Below, piece after piece: positions 1 to 11,162 of a DNA stretch of 64,000 nucleotides. The stretch comes from Eriocheir sinensis. Taxonomy: Eukaryota; Arthropoda; Malacostraca; Decapoda; Varunidae. The notes under the pieces are model-generated. The model did not search any database. It was not told where the DNA came from and worked only from the letters and a program-made list of their open reading frames with translations. The number at the start of each line of letters is the position of its first letter. Within the stretch, counting starts at the first letter, position 1. A program made the translations under genes and the position numbers. The stretch is from positions 17,299,473 to 17,363,472 of the forward strand of contig NC_066512.1 in assembly GCF_024679095.1 (NCBI RefSeq), in the 5' to 3' direction.

Positions 1-1003
1 GAGACTTGTCCCCTTTTGAAAATTGTGACATTTGCAAGTTTCCAATCCGACGGAACTTTTCCAGCTGTTAAATATGATGATTTATTGAATATGAGCGGTT
101 TACATTTTTGATTTTCTTTTAAGACCCTAGGTAATTTGTCTGGACCAGGAGCTTTGCTTACTTTAATCTTTTCAATTGTGCGTAAAAATTCTTTCTGTCA
201 CTTTCTACGTGGACTGCCCTCTTTCGGTTTTTCGGTCCTCCTAACTCCGGCGGTTGGTAATGGCAATCTTCGTCGAGTTGATGGATTGTAGAAAAAAGTT
301 ATAGGATTGTAGCCGTTTCATTTTTTCATTTCGTGTAGTTACCCATTGCCTTAAGCGGTCCCGATACCACAAGTGGTGACTTTTATTTTTTTTACTATTG
401 AAAAATTCTTTGGATTATTTATTTGTTTGTTTTTATATATTCCTTTTCATTTTTCTTGCTTCGTTTTAAATAATTTCTTGGTTTCGCGGCGAATTCTGGC
501 CTCAGTCCTTGTCAGCTCGCTCTTGTGAGATGATATGTACCTACTGTATACGCGTTTTTTAAGAGATTTATTATTTTGAATTTTATTTTACCCACCTTTT
601 GGGCTTCTACTTAGAAGCTGAACGGTAACGCATATAGGGTACGCATGGCCTTATGGCATTGTTCAATATTGGTAGAAGTTATCAAGATTTATCAATATCT
701 GTTCCGCCGTGATCATGTGTTAGTCAATTGATCGGAGTCTTGCAAAATTCGCAAGTCACAACCTCTGATAATCTTTTTTAGTTCTTACTACTTTTCTTTC
801 TTTCTTTCTATTGATGCTGAATGAAGTTGTTCGTGATCGCTAAAAAAAAAAAATTGGACATTTCGTTCGTTAACTAGATCAGCTGTCGTTGAAAAGGTCA
901 TGAGTATATATTTTTTTTCGAGTCGTTCTTGAACGTGTTGATGTAAATCACTTTCTAGTAAATATGTGTACAGGTCGAGCCCTGTATGACAGTTCAAGTT
1001 CAC
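1..1003 (-). mobile_element. Decayed CR1/L2-like LINE, endonuclease end to start of RT (runs off window edge)
   Basis: On the minus strand the region translates, with frameshifts and stops, into a non-LTR retrotransposon ORF2. Near 800-1000 it resembles the C-terminal part of an apurinic-type endonuclease (YLLESDLHQHVQE, then an SDH triplet). Near 350-530 it resembles the linker before the polymerase (basic stretch, then NNPKNF and CGIG). At about 1-190 it shows the start of reverse transcriptase (APGPDKLPRVLKEN, VPSDWKLANVTIF). The palm and catalytic YADD-type motif would lie left of position 1, outside the window. At least two in-frame stops and several shifts show it is dead. The clade assignment is inferred from motif order and wording, not from an alignment. 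Confidence 0.8.
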
Positions 1004-1159
1004 CCCATCTTTTCACTGGCAAGTTAAAGTCTAACAATTCTTGTTTGTTTCTAATAATAATTCACTTAATGCGTGGTCGATATCAAGAGTCTGCCTTGGT
1101 GGTCTGTAGATAAGAATGGTGAAATAAGAAAAATGGGGTGGGGGAAGTAAGGTAGGAGG

Positions 1160-1246
1160 AGATGGAGAGGGGAGGAGGAAGGGGAAGGGGAAGGGGAAAG
1201 GGAAGGGGAAAGGGAAGGGGAAGGGGAAGGGGAAGGGGAGGGGGCC
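1160..1246. repeat. (GGGGAA)n purine microsatellite
   Basis: Imperfect hexanucleotide array of GGGGAA/GGGAAA units. It is followed by CCAAT-box-like motifs about 55 bases downstream. Confidence 0.85.
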
Positions 1247-1298
1247 CGGAAGCTGCGTGATCACCTCCACGATGCACGTCCCCCACTTCCTCGTTTCC

Positions 1299-1321
1299 TA
1301 TTGGTCATCGCGTCCGCCAAT
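1299..1321. promoter_or_regulatory. Pair of CCAAT-box-like motifs
   Basis: ATTGG (1300-1304) and GCCAATCAC (1316-1324) form a divergent pair in a short GC-richer island. A second pair occurs at 1855-1859 and 1899-1903, on the other side of the microsatellite block. CCAAT elements bind NF-Y in animals, but promoter function here is only suggested by motif clustering. Confidence 0.2.
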
Positions 1322-1395
1322 CACAGCGCAGGACTCTCTTTGGGCTCCTTCCTTCCTCCCTCCTCCTCCTCCTCCTTCACTTTTCACCTTCGCGT

Positions 1396-1463
1396 TCTCC
1401 TCCTCCTCCTCCTCCTCCTCCTCCTCCTCCTCCTCCTCCTCCTCCTCCTCCTCCTCCTCCTCT
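1396..1463. repeat. (TCC)n microsatellite
   Basis: Near-perfect trinucleotide array. It gives poly-Ser or poly-Leu in translation, which is not evidence of a gene. Confidence 0.95.
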
Positions 1464-1573
1464 TCGTTGTTGTTTTCCTATTTTATCTTTATCATCATTC
1501 GTGTTTTTATCCTCCTCCTAATCTTCTTTTTCTTTTCCTTTCTCTTCTTCTTCTCTTTATCCCTCTTCCTTTT

Positions 1574-1699
1574 GTTCTTCTTCTTCTTCTTCTTCTTCTT
1601 CTTCTTCTTCTTCTTCTTCTTCTTCTTCTTCTTCTTCTTCTTCTTCTTCTTCTTCTTCTTCTTCTTCTTCTTCTTCCTCCTCCTCCTCCTCCTCCTCCT
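1574..1699. repeat. (TTC)n passing into (TCC)n
   Basis: About 100 bases of TTC units change to TCC units near 1676. This is one continuous pyrimidine strand of 126 bases. Confidence 0.95.
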
Positions 1700-1809
1700 G
1701 CACTATTATTTTCTTGTTTTGCTTTACCTGACTCGTCTCTCTTCTTCTCTAAAATCATCGCATTATTGCACTTATCTATACTGTGGTTACAATCTCTCTC
1801 TCGCTCTCG

Positions 1810-1810
1810 C

Positions 1811-1848
<38 letters not shown>
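1810..1848. repeat. (AC)n microsatellite
   Basis: Dinucleotide array of about 19 units, directly before a short unique stretch with two CCAAT motifs. Confidence 0.95.
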
Positions 1849-1851
<3 letters not shown>

Positions 1852-2070
1852 CGACCAATTACGAAGCAGCAAAATCAGGACCTTTATTCCGCGATCGGCC
1901 AATCAGAGGACGAAGAAGGGCGGTAAAAACAGTTACCTGCGAGATGACGTGAACCTCCCCCCCCCTCTTCCCCCCCTCCCCCCCCTCCCTCCCTCCCTCC
2001 TGAAGGTGTAAGTTTCTCCGCCGATCTCCTGACGCTGATGAAAACAAAGGGCGAGAGGACACGATAAGAA

Positions 2071-2400
2071 GAGAAGAAGAGGGAGGAGGAAGAGGAGGAG
2101 GAGGAGGAGGAGGAGAGAAGCAAAAGAGGGAGGAAAGTAAATACGTGTTGTGGAATATAAGTTTAAACGTAAGTGAGTGAGCAAGCATCCTCCTCCTCCT
2201 CCTCCTCCTCCTCCTCCTCTCCTTCTTCTTCCCACGTCCGTAGCATATTATTATCAGGGAGACACACGAGGAGGAGCTGCCCTAAACCCTCCATCTCCCT
2301 TTCCCCCTCCTCCCCCTCCTCCTCCCCTCCCTCTTCCTCACTCTCCTCCTCCTCCTCCTCCTCCTCCTCCTCCTCCTCCTCCTCCTCTTCTTCTTCCTCT
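2071..2400. repeat. Compound trinucleotide block: (GGA)n, then two (TCC)n arrays
   Basis: (GGA)n near 2071-2118 and (TCC)n near 2189-2220 and 2345-2388. The GGA and TCC arrays are complementary and could pair within one strand. Confidence 0.85.
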
Positions 2401-2452
2401 TCAGTTACTTCTTATTTGTTCCCGATCCCATCTGATGTTATTCTGTCCTTCT

Positions 2453-2475
2453 CTTCTCTTCTCTTCTCTTCTCTT

Positions 2476-2555
<80 letters not shown>
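2453..2555. repeat. (TCTTC)n followed by (CT)n
   Basis: Pentanucleotide units grade into about 37 perfect CT units. Confidence 0.95.
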
Positions 2556-2558
<3 letters not shown>

Positions 2559-2919
2559 CTACTTCCTTCTTCCTTTTTTTTACTGTATTCATTTTAATCT
2601 CTCTCCTCTACGCCTATTCTTATCTGTTTCTCCCTTCTTTACCACATATTTTATCATCCCCTCTTCACTCTTTTATCCTTCCTCTCCTTCATTCCCCTCT
2701 TCCTATCCTCCCTTCTTTATCTTTCTTAACTCCTTCATCCCCTCACATTTTTTTATCATCTCCCACTCCCATCCCCCCTCTCCCCCCCAGCGCGCGTCCC
2801 TCAGTGCTTAATTTGACGTGTACAAGGACTCGTGTGGGTGGGGGGTGAAGGGGGTGTGGAGGGAGTGGAGGGGGAGGGGAGAGGGTGGCGAGGGTGGCTC
2901 TCTCTTTCTCCCCGCGCAG

Positions 2920-2988
2920 GATCAGGATTCCTCAGACAGTGATTTGGGGAGGCGAGGTCACCCGGTGTTTGGCAGGTGGCGACCGTGA
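2920..2988 (+). CDS. Candidate 3'-terminal coding exon, unidentified
   Basis: A strong acceptor-like site (pyrimidine run ending in CAG at 2919) is followed by 22 open codons and a TGA. The peptide begins DQDSSDSDLGRRGHP and is not low in complexity, unlike the flanks. Phase 0 is assumed. No upstream partner exon was found, because the upstream sequence is microsatellite. Pyrimidine tracts ending in AG are common here, so this may be chance. Confidence 0.25.
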   Translation, partial: DQDSSDSDLGRRGHPVFGRWRP

Positions 2989-2989
2989 C

Positions 2990-4530
2990 CAGGGTGTGGG
3001 ATGTGTAGGGGGGGCGGGTGTGTGTGTGGGGGGAGCGTGTAAGGGTGGGGATGGAGAGGGTGACAAACAATCTTACTCTGCCTGCACCCACCCACCCACC
3101 CCGCCCCACCCTGCTGATTCCCCCCACCCTCTGTTCCCTACTCGTTTCTTCTTCCCTTCCTTTATCGCCCTACTCCTTTCTTTGCTTCGTTTATCATTCT
3201 TCTCCTCTTCTAACCTTCTCACACTCGCCCCATCCACCCAGCTGACTTCCCACCCTCTATTTCCTATTCCTTTCTTCTCTCTCTTCCTTAATCCCCTACT
3301 CCGGTCTTTGCTTTGTCTATCTTTCTTCTTCACAGTTACGGTACGAGGATGTAGGGTGACAAATATATATCTTACCTTCCCGCCCTACCCCGTTATCTCC
3401 TTTCCTCTCCCTGTTGCATATTCCTATCTTTCCTTCCTATAACTCCTTCCTCCTCCGGTCTTTGCTTTGTCTATCTTTCTTCTTCACAGTTACGGTACGA
3501 GGATGCAGGGTGACAAATATATATCTTACCTTCCCGCCCTACCCCGTTATCTCCTTTCCTCTCCCTGTTGCATATTCCTATCTTTCCTTCCTATAACTCC
3601 TTCCTCCTCCGGGTCTTCTTTGTCTATCTTTCTCTTCACAGTTACGGTACGAGGATGTAGGGACAAATATGTTGCATATTCCTATCTTTCCTTCCTTTAA
3701 CTCCTTCGGTCTTATCCTTTCTTTCTTTTTCTTCTTCTTCTTTAGGATGCAGGGTGACAAATATATATCTTACCTTCCCGCCCTACCCCGCTATCTCCTT
3801 TCCTCTCTCTGTTGCATATTCCTATCTTTCTTTCCTTTAACTCCTTCCTCCTGTCTTCGCTTCGTTTCTCCGTTTTCTCCCCTCCATACCTTCTTCCCCT
3901 TCTTCCCTTCCCACACCCACCCCGCCGTACAATGCTGCCTCTTTTCCTCTCTCTGTTGCATATTCCAATCTTCCCTTCCTTTATCTTCCTCCTCCTCCTA
4001 TCTTTGCTTCGTGTCTCCATTTTCTCCTCCCCATACCATCTTCCCCTTCTTACCTTCCCACACTCACCGTCCGTTCCTCTCTCTGTTGCATATTCCAATC
4101 ATCTCTTCCTTTGACTTTCTCCTCCTGTTTTTGCTTCGTTTCTCCATTTTTTCCCCTCCACACCTTCACCTCCCTACCTTCTCACTCTCACCCCTCCCTG
4201 CTGTCTTCCCATCCTCTGTTTTCCTATTCTCATCTTCTCTTTCCAAACCTTCATTCTCCCCCGTTAGGATATGAGGGGGTAGGGTGTGTGTGTGGGGATA
4301 GGTGTGGGGAGGGTGACAAAACAACCTTGCACCCACCACGCCCTGCAGACTCTCCTCCCTTTTCTCCTTCTGTTTCTTACTCCTGCCTTCTATTTCCTAT
4401 TCTCACTACTCTCCAAGCCAGGGTATGAAGGTTGGAGGATGTAGGATGGGGAGGGAGAAGGGGAAGGTGACAAAGTTTCCCTTCCCTCCCCCACCTCGCC
4501 CTCCTGACTCGCTCCCTTAATCCTTCCTCC
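2990..4530. repeat. Higher-order tandem repeat, unit about 150 bp
   Basis: A recurring unit carries CACAGTTACGGTACGAGGAT, then GGGTGACAAATATATATC, a CCTTCCCGCCCTACCCCG-like block, TTGCATATTCC, and a TCTTTGCTTTGTCTATC-like tail. The CACAGTTACGG landmark occurs at 3331, 3485 and 3637 (spacing 154 and 152). More diverged or partial units continue to about 4500. The earliest units (2990-3330) and last units (4260-4530) share the GGTGACAAA and TCTGTTTCCTA words but have drifted. Open frames across the array are repeat translations. Confidence 0.85.
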
Positions 4531-4908
4531 ATCTGTCTTTTCTTCCCCCAAGCTCTCTATTCCTCCACCATGGCAAGGAGTCAGTACAAGAAGCCTTTTC
4601 CTGTATTTTCCTATTCATCTTGTCTCCTACCTTGTTGTTATCCTCCTTCAGACAATGTGCAAGAGACGTGTTCTTAATAAGTTTCATCGTTAAGAGCCGC
4701 TATTATCTTAACCTGTTTCTTTCCCCCCACGAGCGATGTCCTTGTATCTCATTTTTATAAATGAAGATCCTTGTGCGCAACCAGCTCGTGGGGAAAGATA
4801 AGAGGAGCTGCCGCCAAACCCCAACAAACGAGTTATTCCCGAAAAATGTTTCCTTGTCCTCGGAAGGTGAACTCAGCAAAACCGCAGCCGGCAAACCGCA
4901 AGCGTGAT
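4531..4908. other. Unique sequence, no supported feature
   Basis: A short frame starts at an ideal CACCATGG context near 4567 but stops after 35 codons. I see no splice partners or known motif. Confidence 0.4.
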
Positions 4909-5133
4909 TACGGTACGAGGATCCAGGGTGACTAACATATCTTACCTTCCCGCCCTACCCCGCTAACTCCTTTCCTCTCTCTGTTGCATATTCCAATCTT
5001 CCCTTCCTTTAACTCCTTCCTCCTCCGGTCTTTGCTTTGTCTATCTTTCTTTTCTTCACAGTTACGGTACGAGGATGTAGGGTGACAAACATATATCCTA
5101 CTCGAGGAGGAGGAGGAGGAGGAGGAGGAGGAA
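4909..5133. repeat. Detached copy of the 150-bp repeat plus (GGA)n
   Basis: The TACGGTACGAGGAT landmark appears at both ends (about 4911 and 5062) around one full unit. It lies 400 bases beyond the main array and abuts a (GGA)n tract at 5105-5133. This shows insertion or divergence within a once longer array. Confidence 0.8.
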
Positions 5134-5359
5134 AACGAGACACCGCCAAGCAAGCAAGGTTTGTGTGGTCTCATTATTTCATGTCCCTCCGCCTCCCTTG
5201 CAGCTCGAGGTAATTGAAGGTGCAAACAGGTGATCATGACCAGACTGACTGACAGGGGTGAGGGAGGGGGTGACGTGAGGCGGCCAGACGCTCACCCATC
5301 ACCCGCCTGCTGCGTGGTGTCCTTCTCCCTGACTGATCAACAAGGTCCTGCGCCACACA

Positions 5360-5659
5360 TTAACAAACAACGTCAACCCTGTTCCGTATGTTCCTTCCCC
5401 TTGACTGACTCACACTCTTGCGACAATCAAAACACAACGTCAAGCTTCCTGCGTCTTCTACTTCCTTCTTGACGCTGACCAACACTTTTTTGGGTCTCAT
5501 TTTAATATACAACATCGACGGGTTCTTGTATTCTCTCAAAAGGCCGCCACACTTGGGGTTTCCAGATTGACAGGGAGTACGGACAAGGTTTCTCCCGCCG
5601 TGTGCTTCCTCTGGGACAGCCTTATAGTCTCCCTTGGCCGTCTCGTGGTGGTGAGTTTC
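5360..5659 (-). CDS. Candidate terminal coding exon, unidentified (99 codons)
   Basis: On the minus strand, a pyrimidine-rich acceptor-like site ending in CAG (just above 5659) is followed by 99 open codons ending in TAA at 5360. The peptide is compositionally normal, with segments such as KGDYKAVPEEAHGG, CQSGNPKCGGLLREY and RPKKVLVSVKKEVEDA. The frame is also open further upstream, so the start is not fixed. No family is recognised. Codon third-position bias is weak, which lowers confidence. Confidence 0.35.
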   Translation of the reverse strand, partial: ETHHHETAKGDYKAVPEEAHGGRNLVRTPCQSGNPKCGGLLREYKNPSMLYIKMRPKKVLVSVKKEVEDAGSLTLCFDCRKSVSQSRGRNIRNRVDVVC

Positions 5660-5850
5660 CTGAAGAGCAACGGGTGGAGGGACGCGAGGTGAGGTGTGAG
5701 GAGACGGCACCCAAGACTTCAACTGTAGCGAGCGATATTTTCTCACTTTTTCTTTTTCTCTCTATTTCTTTTTTTTTCTTTATTACTCATTTTTTAATTT
5801 TCTACTTCTTTTCTTGTATTTTTATTTCTTACTCTCCATTTACTTTTATT

Positions 5851-5940
5851 ATCTTTCCTTTCTCTTTCTGTTTTTTTATCTTTCCTTTCTCTTTCTGTTT
5901 TTTTTATCTTTCCTTTCTCTTTCTGTTTTTTTATCTTTCT
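5851..5940. repeat. Short tandem repeat, unit about 28 bp, three copies
   Basis: ATCTTTCCTTTCTCTTTCTG followed by a T run is repeated three times almost identically. Confidence 0.85.
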
Positions 5941-5954
5941 TTCTTTATATATTC

Positions 5955-6119
<165 letters not shown>

Positions 6120-6813
6120 TCTACACCTTTCGTCCCCTGTAACTGATGATGTAACGCCGCGAGGAATCTTGTAGTTATGAATTCCCCTTCTCCCCTTCAC
6201 TCCCTTTCTCTTTCTTCATTTCTGTTCCCCTTCCATTCCCTTCACAGTCTGTCCTACACCACGCCTATACATTCTACATGCTTTCCCTTCAATGCATCGC
6301 CCGTCTCCTATACTCTCAAAACTCTCCACTGTCTTCTCTCTTCCCGACGACTCTCCTTCCCGTCTCTCCTGGTAGTAGTTATTCACCTCCTCCACATCCC
6401 TTAATTCCCTCCACTCCATATACATAAATTTTTTTACTCATACCAATGACTCCTTTCATTCCGACACTACCGCAACATTCTCCAACTTGTTCACTCCCTT
6501 CCTCCTTCCCTCCCTCCCCGTAGCACATTGTTCCCTCACCTCACGATTAACTGCTTCAATATCAGATTTCACAACTTATGGGCCGGCGCGGAAGATCAGA
6601 CTCCAGGCCAAGATAACGTGTGGAGGCGATTTGGCATTCAGTGAGCATCAGACGAAGAACGGGTCGGGCCGGGCTGGGGCGGGGAAGGGGAGAGGGTGGG
6701 GGGTGAGGAGGTAAAGAAAGGGCGAAGATTGTCGTGCTTGTTCACCCTAAGCATCTTATGTGGGCTTAGCTCGCTATCAAGATCAACGGGGCGAGGGAGC
6801 GAGGGAGTGACTG
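6120..6813. other. Unique sequence, no supported feature
   Basis: Pyrimidine-rich to about 6550, then GC-richer. I see no exon with paired splice sites and no repeat. Confidence 0.4.
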
Positions 6814-6862
6814 GTGTGTGTGTGTGTGTGTGTGTGTAGGACCGCCCAGTAGCCCCCTCCGC

Positions 6863-6914
<52 letters not shown>
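6814..6914. repeat. (GT)n and (CA)n in inverted order
   Basis: (GT)12 at 6814-6837 and an interrupted (CA)n at 6863-6914, separated by 25 bases. The two arrays are complementary and could fold into a long hairpin. Confidence 0.9.
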
Positions 6915-6915
<1 letters not shown>

Positions 6916-7110
6916 GTAAGACTCAGAGGGTAAGAAGAGAAAATCAAAGACGTTACGGAGTTGAATTAAATCTTCCCTTAAATCATGTTTTATTCTTTCT
7001 TTCAAGCACCGATCTGATGTCTGTGCTTAAGAGTTAATAGTACATACTGCTGATAATAAGCATGGAAGAGAGAATTGAATTTATTTTTCTCTGCACACGC
7101 TCCCGCTGAG

Positions 7111-7193
7111 GATCAGATCGTGGCCTCCCGGGGCGGAGGTAGTGAAGGAGCACTGCCGGGTGTTCAGGGAGCGGCGCCGCAACCTGTTCAAGG
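7111..7193 (+). CDS. Weak candidate exon, unidentified
   Basis: After a pyrimidine-rich AG, one frame is open and almost every codon ends in G or C, reading AEVVKEHCRVFRERRRNLFK. The donor after it (G|GTCGGC) is poor. The last 20 bases recur exactly at 8045-8064. Confidence 0.2.
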
Positions 7194-7313
7194 GTCGGCA
7201 AAGTCACCGGACGCAACACCCTCGCACGTGCCCGACATATATACATATACAAAAAGCCTTTTTATTCATTGCAGTAACAACATACATTTACATGTACGTA
7301 CAAGCGCGCACGC

Positions 7314-7353
<40 letters not shown>
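7314..7353. repeat. (AC)n microsatellite
   Basis: About 20 perfect units. Confidence 0.95.
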
Positions 7354-7355
<2 letters not shown>

Positions 7356-8105
7356 GGAGGAAGCATTCTGGAAGTCTGTATTCCTCCAAGCAACACGACT
7401 TAATCCTCTCTTTAGTTATTTCCCACCCGTCGGGCAGCCCCGCAGGTCCCCCCGCGGCGGCGCGGCGGGTCTCAACGCGCTGGTTTACCCGAGCGTCGCC
7501 TGCCGCGGGGCGGGGAAGGCCTGGCAGGCCACCCACAGGCGCCGGCACGCCTACCCTATACAGCAGAGGACCAGAAAACACTACACCTGTTAACCATTTT
7601 TGAGAATGGAACTTTTACCAGGGACTAAAATAAGCCGATTTCATAATCTATAATTCTCCCTCCCAGCGGACCTCCCATTACACCCCCTTTATAAGGATAG
7701 ACGGACACACGAGGAGTGATTCCTTCCCGCCGTTCATTATTCGTCTGGTCAAAAGCGAATAAAGATACATTTACACAAAAAAGTAACGGATCCTCATCAG
7801 AGTAGAAAACAATCCGGCACTGCATCGCCATAACCTCAAGTCATATTTATGTGTGCCAGCTGGTCACCACAAGCCCCGGACGGCTGCCGTGGCAGGTCTG
7901 GGCACTAAAGGATCAGGGGACTAAATATCCCGTATAAGGAGCCGGCTTGACAAAGGACACGCATATCAGTAGCCTGTTAAATCATTCTCCTTTACAAATA
8001 TGGGAGCAAAAACTCAGCACAGATTGTGACTGGACCAGAAGCTGACCTGTTCAAGGGTCGGCAAGGCCCGAGCACTGGCCAATACTGAAAAAAGGTATGT
8101 GAAGC

Positions 8106-8108
<3 letters not shown>
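7354..8108. other. Unique sequence with a GC-rich patch
   Basis: 7430-7560 is GC- and CpG-rich and open on both strands, so coding cannot be decided. The minus strand includes GPAGLPDGWEITKE after a good acceptor-like site. The rest shows nothing. Confidence 0.35.

Positions 8109-8186
<78 letters not shown>
8109..8186. repeat. (CA)n microsatellite
   Basis: About 39 perfect units. Confidence 0.95.
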
Positions 8187-8190
<4 letters not shown>

Positions 8191-8319
8191 AGAAGAACGT
8201 CTGTTAAAAAAATCAACACACCAAATAACCTGATTTCAAAATGGCGCATCTAACCAAAGACGCGAGTTAAAAGCGCCGAGTCTGCTTTACAGTCTGTCTG
8301 GACACACGTCACACCTCAC

Positions 8320-8378
8320 CTGCTGCGTTGGGCCTCGCCGCCCCGGCACGATGCAGCGGGCACACCTGAGACACACAC
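8320..8378 (-). CDS. Candidate internal exon with strong splice sites, unidentified
   Basis: On the minus strand the segment is bounded by an acceptor with a long pyrimidine tract (CTCTCTCTGTCCCCGCAG) and the donor CAG|GTGAGG. All three frames are open. The frame richest in G/C-ending codons reads CLRCARCIVPGRRGPTQQ, whose cysteine spacing recalls a zinc-binding half-site such as a LIM finger, but it is too short to assign. No partner exon with matching phase was established. Confidence 0.35.
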
Positions 8379-8552
8379 CTGCGGGGACAGAGAGAGAAAA
8401 TTAGGACATGTACTAAAGACGATTACAAAAATGTTCGAAATTCTAGATAATCTTATTTCACTGAGCTGCAGAATATTCTAAACACACCTCTGACAGACTT
8501 CCCATCACGCGCCACACATAACACACCTGAGGGAGTGGTGGCAGAAGCCGCA

Positions 8553-8586
8553 CCCCGCCCCCCGTCTGCCCCGCCCCGCCCCGCCA
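8553..8586. promoter_or_regulatory. Tandem GC boxes (CCCCGCC)n
   Basis: Several overlapping CCCCGCC motifs, the Sp1/KLF-type GC box, in a short C-rich stretch. They could be promoter elements or a simple heptamer repeat. No adjacent transcript start can be shown. Confidence 0.25.
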
Positions 8587-8821
8587 AGAGGACGTCCATA
8601 ACTAGTATCAGACGCCCTTTCAGGCCTAATGAACAGGGATCAGAGTAATAGCGAGTCTAAGATGGACGGGAGGGCAAAGTCTGCCGAACAACGCTTGCCT
8701 TCCCTCGGCTTAACCACCAGCAACCATTACTTTTACAAATCACTGCCATTACCGGTGCCTGTGTGTATCGCCGCAGCACCGTCATTCGCGTGTTGCTTTT
8801 AATTGCCGCCGTGTTCCCGCA

Positions 8822-8918
8822 GCTACAACTTTACTATTTCATCGGCGGGGCTCGGTGGGGGTGGTGCTCCGGCTTCCCCTTTGTTACAACTAATTACACC
8901 CGCCTTCAAACTTACAAG
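8822..8918 (+). CDS. Candidate internal exon, unidentified
   Basis: Excellent splice-like boundaries: TTTAATTGCCGCCGTG...CCCGCAG before 8822, and ACAAG|GTGCGTG after 8918. Length is 97 bases. Two frames are open. One reads YNFTISSAGLGGGGAPASPL, the other LQLYYFIGGARWGWCSGFPF. Neither is recognised. The next exon was not found. Confidence 0.35.
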
Positions 8919-9567
<649 letters not shown>

Positions 9568-9739
9568 ATAGAACATCATTGAAGACCAGAAAAAAACACG
9601 ATCGCGGAAACAGCTCGTCATTGCTGAATTAAAAAACATAAAAAGGAATGTCAAAGAACTAAAGGTGACAGCTGCCGCCTCGCCCCAGTACAGCGGAAGG
9701 AAGGGTTGAAGAGAAGGACAGTTGGGGCAGGCGTGAAAG

Positions 9740-9742
<3 letters not shown>

Positions 9743-9798
<56 letters not shown>
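9743..9798. repeat. (AC)n microsatellite
   Basis: About 28 perfect units. Confidence 0.95.
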
Positions 9799-9800
<2 letters not shown>

Positions 9801-10042
9801 CTTACCTACCATTTCCTTTCCATCATTTAATCTATCCGGGTTCTCTTTCTCATATTTTCTTTTCCCATTCTTCCTTCCTTCTTTCCTGACTCGCCCACGT
9901 CACCTTACTCCCCCCTCCCCCCAGGACAGGTGAGGAAGGTCCACCTGGAGAACAATTAGCATGAAGTGAGCAGCTCCCCGCCAACCACCTGCACCACTGT
10001 ACCTGCCCGGCGACAGCTGGTGCCACGCTCACAGCTGGTCGT

Positions 10043-10086
10043 CTCCTCCTCCTCCTCCTCCTCCTCCTCCTCCTCCTCCTCCTCCA
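10043..10086. repeat. (TCC)n microsatellite
   Basis: About 14 units, followed by further degenerate pyrimidine sequence to about 10190. Confidence 0.9.
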
Positions 10087-10795
10087 ACTCTAGTGATAGC
10101 TCCAACTCCTACTCCTTCTCTTCCTCTTTCTTTTCGTTCCACTTCCTCTTCCTCCTCCACCTCCTCCTTTTTCTATTTATCTTCCTGAGAAACTGAGGCA
10201 TTGTGGGCGTTGAAACAGAAAAGGTGTAGTAATAATGACAACGATAATAATAATAAAAATAAAATAATAATAATGATAAAATAAGTAGAGGTGGAAAACT
10301 GTGATAATAATGATAATGGAAATGGGAGAAAATACACAAAAAAAATGAGAAGGGAGAAAAAAAAGGCTCATTAACAGTTTTACACGCCATGATACATATA
10401 ATAATGGCGCCTTTTTTTCCACCCCTCTGCTAATCTCTTCATCGGCATTGTTACTCGTTTTTCACAAATACCAACACGCGCGTCCATTATTCATCATCGT
10501 CAGTCCGTCCATCTGTTTATAAAATGCCCCGAAAAAAAAAAAACTTACCTATTCCAAATCATATTAAACTGATATCTCAATTAAACAAGAACTTTCCATT
10601 ACTAAAGCATAAAAATCAGCACATCAATCTCCTTTTCATCACGCGACACGGGTTTCACAGCGAATATACAACTTTTTTTTTTTTTAGGGAGAGAAACACA
10701 CCAGGCAGATCTATTATGCAAATTGAACGATCGGCCGTGAATGGCGTTAATGGGAATAGCAGATAATTGTTAGGGAACGGACGGACTGACGAACG

Positions 10796-10798
<3 letters not shown>
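10087..10798. other. AT-rich unique sequence
   Basis: Contains a diffuse (AAT)-like stretch near 10230-10280. No gene or mobile element seen. Confidence 0.4.
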
Positions 10799-10838
<40 letters not shown>

Positions 10839-10906
10839 TGTGGGGCGGGGTGGGGAGGGGTATGCATGTTTGTGTGTGAGTGTGTGTGTGTGTGAGTGTG
10901 TGTGTA
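10799..10906. repeat. Two (GT)n arrays
   Basis: (GT)n at 10799-10837 and an interrupted second array at 10871-10906, in the same orientation. Confidence 0.9.
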
Positions 10907-11123
10907 CTCGTATGGTAAAACAGTCAGTCAAATAGTGATTACAAACAACATGAACCTTCAGAAGCTTCCTAAAACTATTCCGATTTTGAAGAACACATGA
11001 TGATTTTTTTTGCCGCGTTTTGTCCACTCATTACAACGTCAAATTGGCCGGAGAACAATTACTGTGATACCAATTGTTGTTGTAAGAGACTTTTTACGGA
11101 ATCAAAAATAGTTCCATAATTAC

Positions 11124-11124
<1 letters not shown>

Positions 11125-11157
<33 letters not shown>
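11125..11157. repeat. (GA)n microsatellite
   Basis: About 16 units. Confidence 0.9.

Positions 11158-11162
<5 letters not shown>

Noticed and set aside
1257..2011. Two overlapping open frames of over 230 codons
   Set aside because: They are Ser/Phe/Leu translations of TCC, TTC and AC arrays. All frames of such arrays stay open, so length means nothing.
5204..5229. 26-base micro-exon between strong splice-like sites (LEVIEGAN)
   Set aside because: Too short to separate from chance, and no phase-matched neighbours were found.
6863..6914. Zinc-finger or histidine-rich peptides (HTHTHT, CVCVCV)
   Set aside because: Direct products of (CA)n/(GT)n arrays in several frames, repeated at every such array in the window.
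9925..9959. Tiny terminal exon after a perfect pyrimidine acceptor (QVRKVHLENN or TGEEGPPGEQLA)
   Set aside because: Only about ten codons. Two frames look equally good, and such acceptors are very common in this pyrimidine-rich DNA.
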